Assembly (NCBI GenBank): GCA_964034945.1
Contig: OZ035962.1
Span: 12,405,888-12,469,887 of the forward strand
Reading direction: 5' to 3'
DNA from: Chrysopilus asiliformis
Taxonomy: Eukaryota; Arthropoda; Insecta; Diptera; Rhagionidae
DNA length: 64,000 nucleotides
Each line of letters begins with the position of its first letter. Position 1 is the first letter of the stretch. Below the pieces are notes generated by a model that did not search any database, was not told the DNA's origin, and saw nothing but the letters and a program-made list of their open reading frames with translations. Shown here in pieces: positions 46,901-61,300 of this stretch. A program made the position numbers and the translations under genes.

Positions 46901-49900
46901 AACCGGCACGAGCCGGCATGATCCGGCATCAGCTGGCACGAGCCGGCATGATCCGGCATCAGCCGGCACGAGCCGGCACGAGCCGGCATGATCCAGCATC
47001 AGCTGGCACGAGCCGGCACGAGCCGGCATGAACCGGCATCAGCTGGCACGAGCCGGCACGAGCCGGCATGAACCGGCATCAGCCGGCATGATCCAGCATC
47101 AGCTGGCACGAGCCGGCACGAGCCGGCATGAACCGGCATCAGCTGGCACGAGCCGGCACGAGCCGGCATGATCCAGCATCAGCTGGCACGAGCCGGCACG
47201 AACCGGCATGAGCCGGCATGATCCGGCATCAGCCGGCACGAGCCGGCACGAGCCGGCATGATCCGGCACGATCCGGCACGAACCGGCACGAGCCGGCATG
47301 ATCCGGCATCAGCCGGCACGAGCCGGCACGAGCCGGCATGATCCGGCACGAACCGGCACGAGCCGGCATGATCTGGCATCAGCTGGCACGAGCCGGCATG
47401 AGCCGGCATGATCCGGCATCAGCTGGCACGAGCCGGCACGAGCCGGCATGATCCAGCATCAGCTGTCACGAGCCGGCACGAGCTGGCATGAACCGGCATC
47501 AGCTGGCACGAGCCGGCACGAGCCGGCATGATCCAGCATCAGCTGGCACGAGCCGGCACGAGCCAGCTGATGCCGGATCATGCCGGCTCGTGCCGGTTCG
47601 TGCCGGCTCGTGCCAGCTGATGCCGGATCATGCCGGCTCGTGCCGGCTCGTGCCGGCTGATGCCGGATCATGCCGGCACGAGCCAGCTGATGCCGGATCA
47701 TGCCGGCTCGTGCCGGTTCGTGCCGGATCGTGCCGGCTCGTGCCGGCTCGTGCCAGCTGATGCCGGTTCATGCCGGCTCGTGCCAGCTGATGCTGGATCA
47801 TGCCGGCTCGTGCCGGCTCGTGCCGGCTCGTGCCGGCTGATGCCGGATCATGCCGGCTCGTGCCGGTTCGTGCCGGATCATGCCGGCTCGTGCCGGCTCG
47901 TGCCGGCTGATGCCGGATCATGCCGGCTCGTGCCGGTTCGTGCCGGATCGTGCCGGATCATGCCGGCTCGTGCCGGCTCGTGCCAGCTGATGCCGGATCA
48001 TGCCGGCTCGTGCCGGTTCGTGCCGGCTCGTGCCAGCTGATGCCGGATCATGCCGGCTCGTGCCGGTTCGTGCCGGATCGTGCCGGATCATGCCGGCTCG
48101 TGCCGGCTAATGCCGGCTCATGCCGGCTCGTGCCAGCTGATGCCGGATCATGCCGGCTCATGCCGGCTCGTGCCAGCTGATGCCGGTTCATGCCGGCTCG
48201 TGCCGGCTCGTGCCAGCTGATGCTGGATCATGCCGGCTCGTGCCGGCTCGTGCCGGCTGATGCCGGATCATGCCGGCTCGTGCCAGCTGATGCCGGTTCA
48301 TGCCGGCTCCTGCCGGCTCGTGCCAGCTGATGCTGGATCATGCCGGCTCGTGCCGGCTCGTGCCGGCTCGTGCCAGGTGATGCCGGTTCATGCCGGCTCG
48401 TGCCGGCTCGTGCCAGCTGATGCTGGATCATGCCGGCTCGTGCCGGCTCGTGCCGGCTCGTGCCAGCTGATGCCGGTTCATGCCGGCTCGTGCCGGCTCG
48501 TGCCAGCTGATGCTGGATCATGCCGGCTCGTGCCGGCTCGTGCCGGCTCGTGCCGGCTCGTGCCGGCTGATGCCGGATCATGCCGGCTCGTGCCAGCTGA
48601 TGCCGGATCATGCCGGCTCGTGCCGGTTCGTGCCGGATCGTGCCGGCATGATCCGGCATCAGCTGGCACGAGCCGGCACGAACCGGCACGTGCCGGATCG
48701 TGCCGGATCATGCCGGCTCGTGCCGGCTCGTGCCAGCTGATGCCGGTTCATGCCGGCTCGTGCCGGCTCGTGCCAGCTGATGCCGGATCATGCCGGCTCG
48801 TGCCGGTTCGTGCCGGATCGTGCCGGATCATGCCGGCTCCTGCCGGCTCGTGCCGGCTCGTGCGAGCTGATGCCGGATCATGCCGGCTCATGCCGGCTCG
48901 TGCCAGCTGATGCCAGATCATGCCGGCACGAACCGGCACGAGCACGAGCCGGCACGATCCGGCACGAACCGGCACGAGCCGGCATGATCCGGCATCAGCT
49001 GGCACGAGCCGGCACGAGCCGGCACGATCCGGCACGAACCAGCACGAGCCGGCATGATCCGGCATCAGCTGGCTCGTGCCGGCTCGTGCCAGCTGATGCT
49101 GGATCATGCCGGCTCGTGCCGGCTCGTGCCAGCTGATGCCGGTTCATGCCGGCTCGTGCCGGCTCGTGCCAGCTGATGCTGTATCATGCCGGCTCGTGCC
49201 GGCTCGTGCCGGCTCGTGCCGGCTGATGCCGGATCATGCCGGGTCGTGCCAGCTGATGCTGTATCATGCCGGCTCGTGCCGGCTCGTGCCGGCTCGTGCC
49301 GGCTGATGCCGGATCATGCCGGCTCGTGCCAGCTGATGCCGGATCATGCCGGCTCGTGCCGGTTCGTGCCGGATCGTGCCGGATCATGCCGGCTCGTGCC
49401 GGCTCGTGCCAGCTGATGCCGGATCATGCCGGCTCATGCCGGCTCGTGCCAGCTGATGCCAGATCATGCCGGCACGAACCGGCACGAGCCGGCATGATCC
49501 GGCATCAGCTGGCACGAGCCGGCATGATCCGGCACGATCCGGCACGAACCGGCACGAGCCGGCATGATCCGGCATCAGCTGGCACGAGCCGGCATGATCC
49601 GGCATCAGCTGGCACGAGCCGGCATGATCCGGCACGATCCGGCACGAACCGGCACGAGCCGGCATGATCCGGCATCAGCTGGCACGAACCGGCACGAGCC
49701 GGCATGATCCGGCATCAGCTGGCACGAGCCGGCACGAACCGGCACGAGCCGGCATGATCCGGCATCAGCTGGCATGAGCCGGCACGAACCGGCACGAGCC
49801 GGCATTATCCGGCATCAGCTGGCTCGTGCCGGCTCGTGCCAGCTGATGCTGGATCATGCCGGCTCGTGCCGGCTCGTGCCAGCTGATGCCGGTTCATGCC

Positions 49901-50900
49901 GGCTCGTGCCGGCTCGTGCCAGCTGATGCTGGATCATGCCGGCTCTTGCCGGCTCGTGCCGGCTGATGCCGGATCATGCCGGCTCGTGCCGGTTCGTGCC
50001 GGATCGTGCCGGATCATGCCGGCTCGTGCCGGCTCGTGCCAGCTGATGCCGGATCATGCCGGCTCATGCCGGCTCGTGCCAGCTGATGCCAGATCATGCC
50101 GGCACGAACCGGCACGAGCCGGCATGATCCGGCATCAGCTGGCACGAACCGGCACGAACCGGCACGAGCCGGCATGATCCAGCATCAGCTGGCACGAGCC
50201 GGCACGAGCCGGCATGAACCGGCATCAGCTGGCACGAGCCGGCACGAGCCGGCACGATCCGGCACGAACCGGCACGAGCCGGCATGATCCGGCATCAGCT
50301 GGCACGAGCCGGCACGAACCGGCACGAGCCGGCATGATCCAGCATCAGCTGGCACGAGCCGGCACGAGCCGGCATGAACCGGCATCAGCTGGCACGAGCC
50401 GGCACGAGCCGGCACGATCCGGCACGAACCGGCACGAGCCGGCATCAGCTGGCTGGTGCCGGCTCGTGCCAGCTGATGCTGGATCATGCCGGCTCGTGCC
50501 GGCTCGTGCCAGCTGATGCCGGTTCATGCCGGCTCGTGCCGGCTCGTGCCGGCTCGTGCCAGCTGATGCTGTATCATGCCGGCTCGTGCCGGCTCGTGCC
50601 GGCTGATGCCGGATCATGCCGGCTCGTGCCAGCTGATGCTGTGGCACGAGCCGGCATGATCCGGCATCAGCTGGCTCGTGCCGGCTCGTGCCAGCTGATG
50701 CCGGTTCATGCCGGCTCGTGCCGGCTCGTGCCAGCTGATGCTGTGGCACGAGCCGGCATGATCCGGCATCAGCTGGCTCGTGCCGGCATGATCCGGCATC
50801 AGCTGGCTCGTGCCGGCATGATCCGGCATCAGCCGGCACGAGCCGGCACGAGCCGGCATGATCCGGCATCAGCTGGCACGAGCCGGCACGAACCGGCACG
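37459..50900. repeat. Tandem duplication of ~6.6-7.0 kb within the array
   Basis: Copy 1 is 37,459-43,850 and copy 2 is 44,055-about 50,900. The offset is 6,596 at the start, 6,666 near 38.4 kb, 6,606 near 39.2 kb, 6,626 near 40.5 kb and 7,012-7,022 from 42.1 kb. Rare shared markers are an 11-bp unit CACGAAACCGG (38,381 / 45,047), CATTCCGG (38,753 / 45,419) and CCGCCTCATG (39,227 / 45,833). The largest indel lies between about 41.1 and 42.0 kb in copy 1. Confidence 0.85.
43846..44058. repeat. Breakpoint mosaic with 34-bp tandem duplication
   Basis: Three register breaks lie within 205 bp. At 43,850/43,851 CATCAG joins CACGAT with no tetramer. 43,851-44,020 then matches 36,200-36,369 at offset 7,651. 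A 34-bp block (43,987-44,020, from CCGGCATTAT to CTCGTGCCAG) is repeated exactly at 44,021-44,054, breaking the 10-bp phase. At 44,054/44,055 CCAG joins GCATGATCC, where copy 2 of the 6.6-kb duplication begins. Confidence 0.9.
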
Positions 50901-53900
50901 AGCCGGCATGATCCGGCATCAGCTGGCTGGTGCCGGCTCGTGCCAGCTGATGCTGGATCATGCCGGCTCGTGCCGGCTCGTGCCAGCTGATGCCGGTTCA
51001 TGCCGGCTCGTGCCGGCTCGTGCCAGCTGATGCTGTATCATGCCGGCTCGTGCCGGCATGATCCGGCACGATCCGGCACGAACCGGCACGAGCCGGCATG
51101 ATCCGGCATCAGCCGGCACGAGCCGGCACGAGCCGGCATGATCCGGCACGAACCGGCACGAGCCGGCATGATCCGGCATCAGCTGGCACGAGCCGGCATG
51201 AGCCGGCATGATCCGGCATCAGCTGGCACAAGCCGGCATGAGCCGGCATCAGCCGGCACGATCCGGCACGAGCCGGCATGATCCAGCATCAGCTGGCACG
51301 AGCCGGCACGAGCCGGCATGAACCGGCATCAGCTGGCACGAGCCGGCATGATCCGGCATCAGCTGGCACGAGCCGGCACGAGCCGGCATGATCCAGCATC
51401 AGCTGGCACGAGCCGGCATGAACCGGCATCAGCTGGCACGAGCCGGCACGAGCCGGCATGATCCAGCATCAGCTGGCACGAGCCGGCATGATCCGGCACG
51501 ATTCGGCACGAACCGGCACGAGCCGGCATGATCCGGCATCAGCTGGCACGAGCCGGCATGATCCGGCATCAGCCGGCACGAGCCGGCATGATCCGGCACG
51601 ATCCGGCACGAACCGGCACGAGCCGGCATGATCCGGCATCAGCTGGCACGACCCGGCACGAACCGGCACGAGCCGGCATGATCCGGCATCAGCTGGCTCG
51701 TGCCGGCTCGTGCCAGCTGATGCTGGATCATGCCGGCTCGTGCCGGCTCGTGCCAGCTGATGCCGGTTCATGCCGGCTCGTGCCGGCTCGTGCCAGCTGA
51801 TGCTGGATCATGCCGGCTCGTGCCGGCTCGTGCCGGCTGATGCCGGATCATGCCGGCTCGTGCCAGCTGATGCCGGATCATGCCGGCTCGTGCCAGCTGA
51901 TGCCGGTTCATGCCGGCTCGTGCCGGCTCGTGCCAGCTGATGCTGGATCATGCCGGCTCGTGCCGGCTCGTGCCAGCTGATGCCGGTTCATGCCGGCTCG
52001 TGCCGGCTCGTGCCAGCTGATGCTGGATCATGCCGGCTCGTGCCGGCTCGTGCCAGCTGATGCTGGATCATGCCGGCTCGTGCCGGCTCGTGCCGGCTGA
52101 TGCCGGATCATGCCGGATCGTGCCAGCTGATGCCGGATCATGCCGGCTCGTGCCGGTTCGTGCCGGATCGTGCCGGATCATGCCGGCTCGTGCCAGCTGA
52201 TGCCGGTTCATGCCGGCTCGTGCCGGCTCGTGCCAGCTGATGCTGGATCATGCCGGCTCGTGCCGGTTCGTGCCGGTTCGTGCCAGCTGATGCCGGATCA
52301 TGCCGGCTCGTGCCGGTTCGTGCCGGCATGATCCAGCATCAGCTGGCACGAGCCGGCACGAGCCGGCATGAACCGGCATCAGCTGGCACGAACCGGCACG
52401 AGCCGGCATGATCCGGCATCAGCTGGCTCGTGCCGGCATGATCCGGCATCAGCCGGCACGAGCCGGCACGAGCCGGCATGATCCGGCATCAGCTGGCACG
52501 AGCCGGCACGAACCGGCACGAGCCGGCATGATCCGGCATCAGCTGGCTCGTGCCGGCTCGTGCCAGCTGATGCTGGATCATGCCGGCACGAGCCAGCTGA
52601 TGCCGGATCATGCCGGCTCGTGCCGGTTCGTGCCGGATCGTGCCGGCTCGTGCCGGCTCGTGCCAGCTGATGCCGGTTCATGCCGGCTCGTGCCGGCTCG
52701 TGCCAGCTGATGCTGGATCATGCCGGCTCGTGCCGGTTCGTGCCGGTTCGTGCCAGCTGATGCCGGATCATGCCGGCTCGTGCCGGTTCGTGCCGGCATG
52801 ATCCAGCATCAGCTGGCACGAGCCGGCACGAGCCGGCATGAACCGGCATCAGCTGGCACGAGCCGGCATGAGCCGGCATGATCCGGCATCAGCTGGCACG
52901 AGCCGGCATGAGCCGGCATCAGCTGGCACGAACCGGCACGAACCGGCACGAGCCGGCATGATCCAGCATCAGCTGGCACGAGCCGGCACGAGCCGGCATG
53001 AACCGGCATCAGCTGGCACGAGCCGGCACGAGCCGGCACGATCCGGCACGAACCGGCACGAGCCGGCATGATCCGGCATCAGCTGGCACGAGCCGGCACG
53101 AGCCGGCACGATCCGGCACGAACCGGCACGAGCCGGCATGATCCGGCATCAGCCGGCACGAGCCGGCATGATCCGGCACGATCCGGCACGAGCCGGCACG
53201 AGCCGGCATGAACCGGCATCAGCTGGCACGAGCCGGCACGAGCCGGCACGAGCCGGCATGATCTGGCATCAGCTGGCACGAGCCGGCATGAGCCGGCATG
53301 ATCCGGCATCAGCTGGCACAAGCCGGCATGAGCCGGCATCAGCCGGCACGATCCGGCACGAGCCGGCATGATCCAGCATCAGCTGGCACGAGCCGGCACG
53401 AGCCGGCATGAACCGGCATCAGCTGGCACGAGCCGGCATGATCCGGCATCAGCTGGCACGAGCCGGCACGAGCCGGCATGATCCAGCATCAGCTGGCACG
53501 AGCCGGCATGAACCGGCATCAGCTGGCACGAGCCGGCACGAGCCGGCATGATCCAGCATCAGCTGGCACGAGCCAGCTGATGCCGGATCATGCCGGCTCG
53601 TGCCGGTTCGTGCCGGCTCGTGCCAGCTGATGCCGGATCATGCCGGCTCGTGCCGGTTCGTGCCGGATCGTGCCGGATCATGCCGGCTCGTGCCGGCTGA
53701 TGCCGGCTCATGCCGGCTCGTGCCAGCTGATGCCGGATCATGCCGGCTCATGCCGGCTCGTGCCAGCTGATGCCAGATCATGCCGGCACGAACCGGCACG
53801 AGCCGGCATGATCCGGCATCAGCTGGCACGAGCCGGCATGATCCGGCACGATCCGGCACGAACCGGCACGAGCCGGCATGATCCGGCATCAGCTGGCACG

Positions 53901-54379
53901 AGCCGGCATGATCCGGCATCAGCCGGCACGAGCCGGCATGATCCGGCACGATCCGGCACGAACCGGCACGAGCCGGCATGATCCGGCATCAGCTGGCACG
54001 AGCCGGCACGAGCCGGCATGAACCGGCATCAGCTGGCACGAGCCGGCACGAGCCGGCATGATCCAGCATCAGCTGGCACGAGCCGGCACGAACCGGCATG
54101 AGCCGGCATGATCCGGCATCAGCCGGCACGAGCCAGCTGATGCCGGATCATGCCGGCTCGTGCCGGTTCGTGCCGGATCGTGCCGGCTCGTGCCGGCTCG
54201 TGCCAGCTGATGCCGGTTCATGCCGGCTCGTGCCAGCTGATGCTGGATCATGCCGGCTGATGCCGGATCATGCCGGCTCGTGCCGGTTCGTGCCGGATCA
54301 TGCCGGCTCGTGCCGGCTCGTGCCGGCTGATGCCGGATCATGCCGGCTCGTGCCGGTTCGTGCCGGATCGTGCCGGATC

Positions 54380-57300
54380 ATGCCGGCTCGTGCCGGCTCG
54401 TGCCAGCTGATGCCGGTTCATGCCGGCTCGTGCCGGCTCGTGCCAGCTGATGCCGGATCATGCCGGCTCGTGCCGGTTCGTGCCGGATCGTGCCGGATCA
54501 TGCCGGCTCCTGCCGGCTCGTGCCGGCTCGTGCGAGCTGATGCCGGATCATGCCGGCTCATGCCGGCTCGTGCCAGCTGATGCCAGATCATGCCGGCACG
54601 AACCGGCACGAGCCGGCATGATCCGGCATCAGCTGGCACGAGCCGGCATGATCCGGCACGATGCCAGCTGATGCCGGATCATGCCGGCTCGTGCCGGTTC
54701 GTGCCGGATCGTGCCGGCTCGTGCCAGCTGATGCCGGATCATGCCGGCTCATGCCGGCTCGTGCCAGCTGATGCCAGATCATGCCGGCACGAACCGGCAC
54801 GAGCCGGCATGATCCGGCATCAGCTGGCACGAGCCGGCATGATCCGGCACGATTCGGCACGAACCGGCACGAGCCGGCATGATCCGGCATCAGCTGGCAC
54901 GAGCCGGCATGATCCGGCACGATCCGGCACGAACCGGCACGAGCCGGCATGATCCGGCATCAGCTGGCACGACCCGGCACGAACCGGCACGAGCCGGCAT
55001 GATCCGGCATCAGCTGGCTCGTGCCGGCTCGTGCCAGCTGATGCTGGATCATGCCGGCTCGTGCCGGCTCGTGCCAGCTGATGCCGGTTCATGCCGGCTC
55101 GTGCCGGCTCGTGCCGGCTGATGCCGGATCATGCCGGCTCGTGCCAGCTGATGCCGGATCATGCCGGCTCGTGCCAGCTGATGCCGGTTCATGCCGGCTC
55201 GTGCCGGCTCGTGCCAGCTGATGCTGGATCATGCCGGCTCGTGCCGGCTCGTGCCAGCTGATGCCGGTTCATGCCGGCTCGTGCCGGCTCGTGCCAGCTG
55301 ATGCTGGATCATGCCGGCTCGTGCCGGCTCGTGCCAGCTGATGCTGGATCATGCCGGCTCGTGCCGGCTCGTGCCGGCTGATGCCGGATCATGCCGGCTC
55401 GTGCCAGCTGATGCCGGATCATGCCGGCTCGTGCCGGTTCGTGCCGGATCGTGCCGGATCATGCCGGCTCGTGCAAGCTCGTGCCAGCTGATGCCGGATC
55501 ATGCCGGCTCATGCCGGCTCGTGCCAGCTGATGCCAGATCATGCCGGCACGAACCGGCACGAGCCGGCATGATCCGGCATCAGCTGGCACGAGCCGGCAT
55601 GATCCGGCATCAGCCGGCACGAGCCGGCACGAGCCGGCACGAGCCGGCATGATCCAGCATCAGCTGGCACGAGCCGGCACGAGCCGGCATGATCCAGCAT
55701 CAGCTGGCACGAGCCGGCACGATCCGGCATGAACCGGCATCAGCTGGCACGAGCCGGCACGAGCCGGCATGATCCAGCATCAGCTGGCACGAGCCGGCAC
55801 GAGCCGGCATGAACCGGCATCAGCTGGCACGAGCCGGCATGATCCGGCATCAGCTGGCACGAGCCGGCATGATCCGGCATCAGCCGGCACGAGCTGGCAC
55901 GAGCCGGCACGAGCCGGCATGATCCAGCATCAGCTGGCACGAGCCGGCACGAGCCAGCTGATGCCGGATCATGCCGGCTCGTGCCGGTTCGTGCCGGCTC
56001 GTGCCAGCTGATGCCGGATCATGCCGGCTCGTGCCGGTTCGTGCCGGATCGTGCCGGATCATGCCGGCTCGTGCCGGCTGATGCCGGCTCATGCCGGCTC
56101 GTGCCAGCTGATGCCGGATCATGCCGGCTCATGCCGGCTCGTGCCAGCTGATGCCGGTTCATGCCGGCTCGTGCCGGCTCGTGCCAGCTGATGCTGGATC
56201 ATGCCGGCACGAACCGGCACGAGCCGGCATGATCCGGCATCAGCTGGCACGAACCGGCACGAACCGGCACGAGCCGGCATGATCCAGCATCAGCTGGCAC
56301 GAGCCGGCACGAGCCGGCATGAACCGGCATCAGCTGGCTCGTGCCGGCTCGTGCCAGCTGATGCCGGTTCATGCCGGCTCGTGCCGGCTCGTGCCAGCTG
56401 ATGCCGGATCATGCCGGCTCGTGCCGGTTCGTGCCGGATCGTGCCGGATCATGCCGGCTCCTGCCGGCTCGTGCCGGCTCGTGCGAGCTGATGCCGGATC
56501 ATGCCGGCTCATGCCGGCTCGTGCCAGCTGATGCCAGATCATGCCGGCACGAACCGGCACGAGCCGGCATGATCCGGCATCAGCTGGCACGAGCCGGCAT
56601 GATCCGGCACGATGCCAGCTGATGCCGGATCATGCCGGCTCGTGCCGGTTCGTGCCGGATCGTGCCGGCTCGTGCCAGCTGATGCCGGATCATGCCGGCT
56701 CATGCCGGCTCGTGCCAGCTGATGCCAGATCATGCCGGCACGAACCGGCACGAGCCGGCATGATCCGGCATCAGCTGGCACGAGCCGGCATGATCCGGCA
56801 CGATTCGGCACGAACCGGCACGAGCCGGCATGATCCGGCATCAGCTGGCACGAGCCGGCATGATCCGGCATCAGCCGGCACGAGCCGGCATGATCCGGCA
56901 CGATCCGGCACGAACCGGCACGAGCCGGCATGATCCGGCATCAGCTGGCACGACCCGGCACGAACCGGCACGAGCCGGCATGATCCGGCATCAGCTGGCT
57001 CGTGCCGGCTCGTGCCAGCTGATGCTGGATCATGCCGGCTCGTGCCGGCTCGTGCCAGCTGATGCCGGTTCATGCCGGCTCGTGCCGGCTCGTGCCGGCT
57101 GATGCCGGATCATGCCGGCTCGTGCCAGCTGATGCCGGATCATGCCGGCTCGTGCCAGCTGATGCCGGTTCATGCCGGCTCGTGCCGGCTCGTGCCAGCT
57201 GATGCTGGATCATGCCGGCTCGTGCCGGCTCGTGCCAGCTGATGCCGGTTCATGCCGGCTCGTGCCGGCTCGTGCCAGCTGATGCTGGATCATGCCGGCT

Positions 57301-58320
57301 CGTGCCGGCTCGTGCCAGCTGATGCTGGATCATGCCGGCTCGTGCCGGCTCGTGCCGGCTGATGCCGGATCATGCCGGCTCGTGCCAGCTGATGCCGGAT
57401 CATGCCGGCTCGTGCCGGTTCGTGCCGGATCGTGCCGGATCATGCCGGCTCGTGCAAGCTCGTGCCAGCTGATGCCGGATCATGCCGGCTCATGCCGGCT
57501 CGTGCCAGCTGATGCCAGATCATGCCGGCACGAACCGGCACGAGCCGGCATGATCCGGCATCAGCTGGCACGAGCCGGCATGATCCGGCATCAGCCGGCA
57601 CGAGCCGGCACGAGCCGGCACGAGCCGGCATGATCCAGCATCAGCTGGCACGAGCCGGCACGAGCCGGCATGATCCAGCATCAGCTGGCACGAGCCGGCA
57701 CGATCCGGCATGAACCGGCATCAGCTGGCACGAGCCGGCACGAGCCGGCACGAGCCGGCATGATCCAGCATCAGCTGGCACGAGCCGGCACGAGCCGGCA
57801 TGAACCGGCATCAGCTGGCACGAGCCGGCATGATCCGGCATCAGCTGGCACGAGCCGGCATGATCCGGCATCAGCCGGCACGAGCTGGCACGAGCCGGCA
57901 CGAGCCGGCATGATCCAGCATCAGCTGGCACGAGCCGGCACGAGCCAGCTGATGCCGGATCATGCCGGCTCGTGCCGGTTCGTGCCGGCTCGTGCCAGCT
58001 GATGCCGGATCATGCCGGCTCGTGCCGGTTCGTGCCGGATCGTGCCGGATCATGCCGGCTCGTGCCGGCTGATGCCGGCTCATGCCGGCTCGTGCCAGCT
58101 GATGCCGGATCATGCCGGCTCATGCCGGCTCGTGCCAGCTGATGCCGGTTCATGCCGGCTCGTGCCGGCTCGTGCCAGCTGATGCTGGATCATGCCGGCA
58201 CGAACCGGCACGAGCCGGCATGATCCGGCATCAGCTGGCACGAACCGGCACGAACCGGCACGAGCCGGCATGATCCAGCATCAGCTGGCACGAGCCGGCA
58301 CGAGCCGGCATGAACCGGCA
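54380..58320. repeat. Tandem duplication of ~1.95 kb within the array
   Basis: Copy 1 is about 54,380-56,330 and copy 2 about 56,331-58,320, with offset 1,951 rising to 1,981 and 1,991. Both carry the rare register-breaking junction CACGATGCCAGCTG (54,657 / 56,608) and the CTCGTGCGAGCTGATG variant (about 54,528 / 56,479). Confidence 0.85.
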
Positions 58321-61300
58321 TCAGCTGGCACGAGCCGGCACGAGCCGGCACGATCCGGCACGAACCGGCACGAGCCGGCATGATCCGGCATCAGCTGGCA
58401 CGAGCCGGCACGAGCCGGCACGATCCGGCACGAACCGGCACGAGCCGGCATGATCCGGCATCAGCTGGCTCGTGCCGGCATGATCCGGCATCAGCCGGCA
58501 CGAGCCGGCACGAGCCGGCATGATCCGGCATCAGCTGGCACGAGCCGGCACGAACCGGCACGAGCCGGCATGATCCGGCATCAGCTGGCTCGTGCCGGCT
58601 CGTGCCAGCTGATGCTGGATCATGCCGGCTCGTGCCGGCTCGTGCCAGCTGATGCTGTATCATGCCGGCTCGTGCCGGCTGATGCCGCATCATGCCGGGT
58701 CGTGCCAGCTGATGCTGTATCATGCCGGCTCGTGCCGGCTCGTGCCGGCTCGTGCCGGCTGATGCCGGATCATGCCGGCTCGTGCCAGCTGATGCCGGAT
58801 CATGCCGGCTCGTGCCGGTTCGTGCCGGATCGTGCCGGATCATGCCGGCTCGTGCCGGCTCGTGCCAGCTGATGCCGGATCATGCCGGCTCATGCCGGCT
58901 CGTGCCAGCTGATGCCAGATCATGCCGGCACGAACCGGCACGAGCCGGCATGATCCGGCATCAGCTGGCACGAGCCGGCATGATCCGGCACGATCCGGCA
59001 CGAACCGGCACGAGCCGGCATGATCCGGCATCAGCTGGCACGAGCCGGCATGATCCGGCATCAGCTGGCACGAGCCGGCATGATCCGGCACGATCCGGCA
59101 CGAACCGGCACGAGCCGGCATGATCCGGCATCAGCTGGCACGAACCGGCACGAGCCGGCATGATCCGGCATCAGCTGGCACGAGCCGGCACGAACCGGCA
59201 CGAGCCGGCATGATCCGGCATCAGCTGGCATGAGCCGGCACGAACCGGCACGAGCCGGCATTATCCGGCATCAGCTGGCTCGTGCCGGCTCGTGCCAGCT
59301 GATGCTGGATCATGCCGGCTCGTGCCGGCTCGTGCCAGCTGATGCCGGTTCATGCCGGCTCGTGCCGGCTCGTGCCAGCTGATGCTGGATCATGCCGGCT
59401 CGTGCCGGCTCGTGCCGGCTGATGCCGGATCATGCCGGCTCGTGCCGGTTCGTGCCGGATCGTGCCGGATCATGCCGGCTCGTGCCGGCTCGTGCCAGCT
59501 GATGCCGGATCATGCCGGCTCATGCCGGCTCGTGCCAGCTGATGCCAGATCATGCCGGCACGAACCGGCACGAGCCGGCATGATCCGGCATCAGCTGGCA
59601 CGAACCGGCACGAACCGGCACGAGCCGGCATGATCCAGCATCAGCTGGCACGAGCCGGCACGAGCCGGCATGAACCGGCATCAGCTGGCACGAGCCGGCA
59701 CGAGCCGGCACGATCCGGCACGAACCGGCACGAGCCGGCATGATCCGGCATCAGCTGGCACGAGCCGGCACGAACCGGCACGAGCCGGCATGATCCAGCA
59801 TCAGCTGGCACGAGCCGGCACGAGCCGGCATGAACCGGCATCAGCTGGCACGAGCCGGCACGAGCCGGCACGATCCGGCACGAACCGGCACGAGCCGGCA
59901 TCAGCTGGCTGGTGCCGGCTCGTGCCAGCTGATGCTGGATCATGCCGGCTCGTGCCGGCTCGTGCCAGCTGATGCCGGTTCATGCCGGCTCGTGCCGGCT
60001 CGTGCCGGCTCGTGCCAGCTGATGCTGTATCATGCCGGCTCGTGCCGGCTCGTGCCGGCTGATGCCGGATCATGCCGGCTCGTGCCAGCTGATGCTGTGG
60101 CACGAGCCGGCATGATCCGGCATCAGCTGGCTCGTGCCGGCTCGTGCCAGCTGATGCCGGTTCATGCCGGCTCGTGCCGGCTCGTGCCAGCTGATGCTGT
60201 GGCACGAGCCGGCATGATCCGGCATCAGCTGGCTCGTGCCGGCATGATCCGGCATCAGCTGGCTCGTGCCGGCATGATCCGGCATCAGCCGGCACGAGCC
60301 GGCACGAGCCGGCATGATCCGGCATCAGCTGGCACGAGCCGGCACGAACCGGCACGAGCCGGCATGATCCGGCATCAGCTGGCTGGTGCCGGCTCGTGCC
60401 AGCTGATGCTGGATCATGCCGGCTCGTGCCGGCTCGTGCCAGCTGATGCCGGTTCATGCCGGCTCGTGCCGGCTCGTGCCAGCTGATGCTGTATCATGCC
60501 GGCTCGTGCCGGCATGATCCGGCACGATCCGGCACGAACCGGCACGAGCCGGCATGATCCGGCATCAGCCGGCACGAGCCGGCACGAGCCGGCATGATCC
60601 GGCACGAACCGGCACGAGCCGGCATGATCCGGCATCAGCTGGCTGGTGCCGGCTCGTGCCAGCTGATGCTGGATCATGCCGGCTCGTGCCGGCTCGTGCC
60701 AGCTGATGCCGGTTCATGCCGGCTCGTGCCGGCTCGTGCCAGCTGATGCTGTATCATGCCGGCTCGTGCCGGCATGATCCGGCACGATCCGGCACGAACC
60801 GGCACGAGCCGGCATGATCCGGCATCAGCTGGCACGAGCCGGCACGAACCGGCACGAGCCGGCATGATCCAGCATCAGCTGGCACGAGCCGGCACGAGCC
60901 GGCATGAACCGGCATCAGCTGGCACGAGCCGGCACGAGCCGGCACGATCCGGCACGAACCGGCACGAGCCGGCATGATCCGGCATCAGCTGGCTCGTGCC
61001 GGCATGATCCGGCATCAGCCGGCACGAGCCGGCACGAGCCGGCATGATCCGGCATCAGCCGGCACGAGCCGGCACGAGCCGGCATGATCCGGCATCAGCC
61101 GGCTCGTGCCAGCTGATGCCGGATCATGCCGGCTCATGCCGGTTCGTGCCGGCTCGTGCCAGCTGATGCCGGATCATGCCGGCTCGTGCCGGTTCGTGCC
61201 GGATCGTGCCGGATCATGCCGGCTCGTGCCGGCTCGTGCCGGCTCGTGCCGGATCATGCCGGCTCATGCTGGTTCGTGCCGGCTCGTGCCAGCTGATGCC

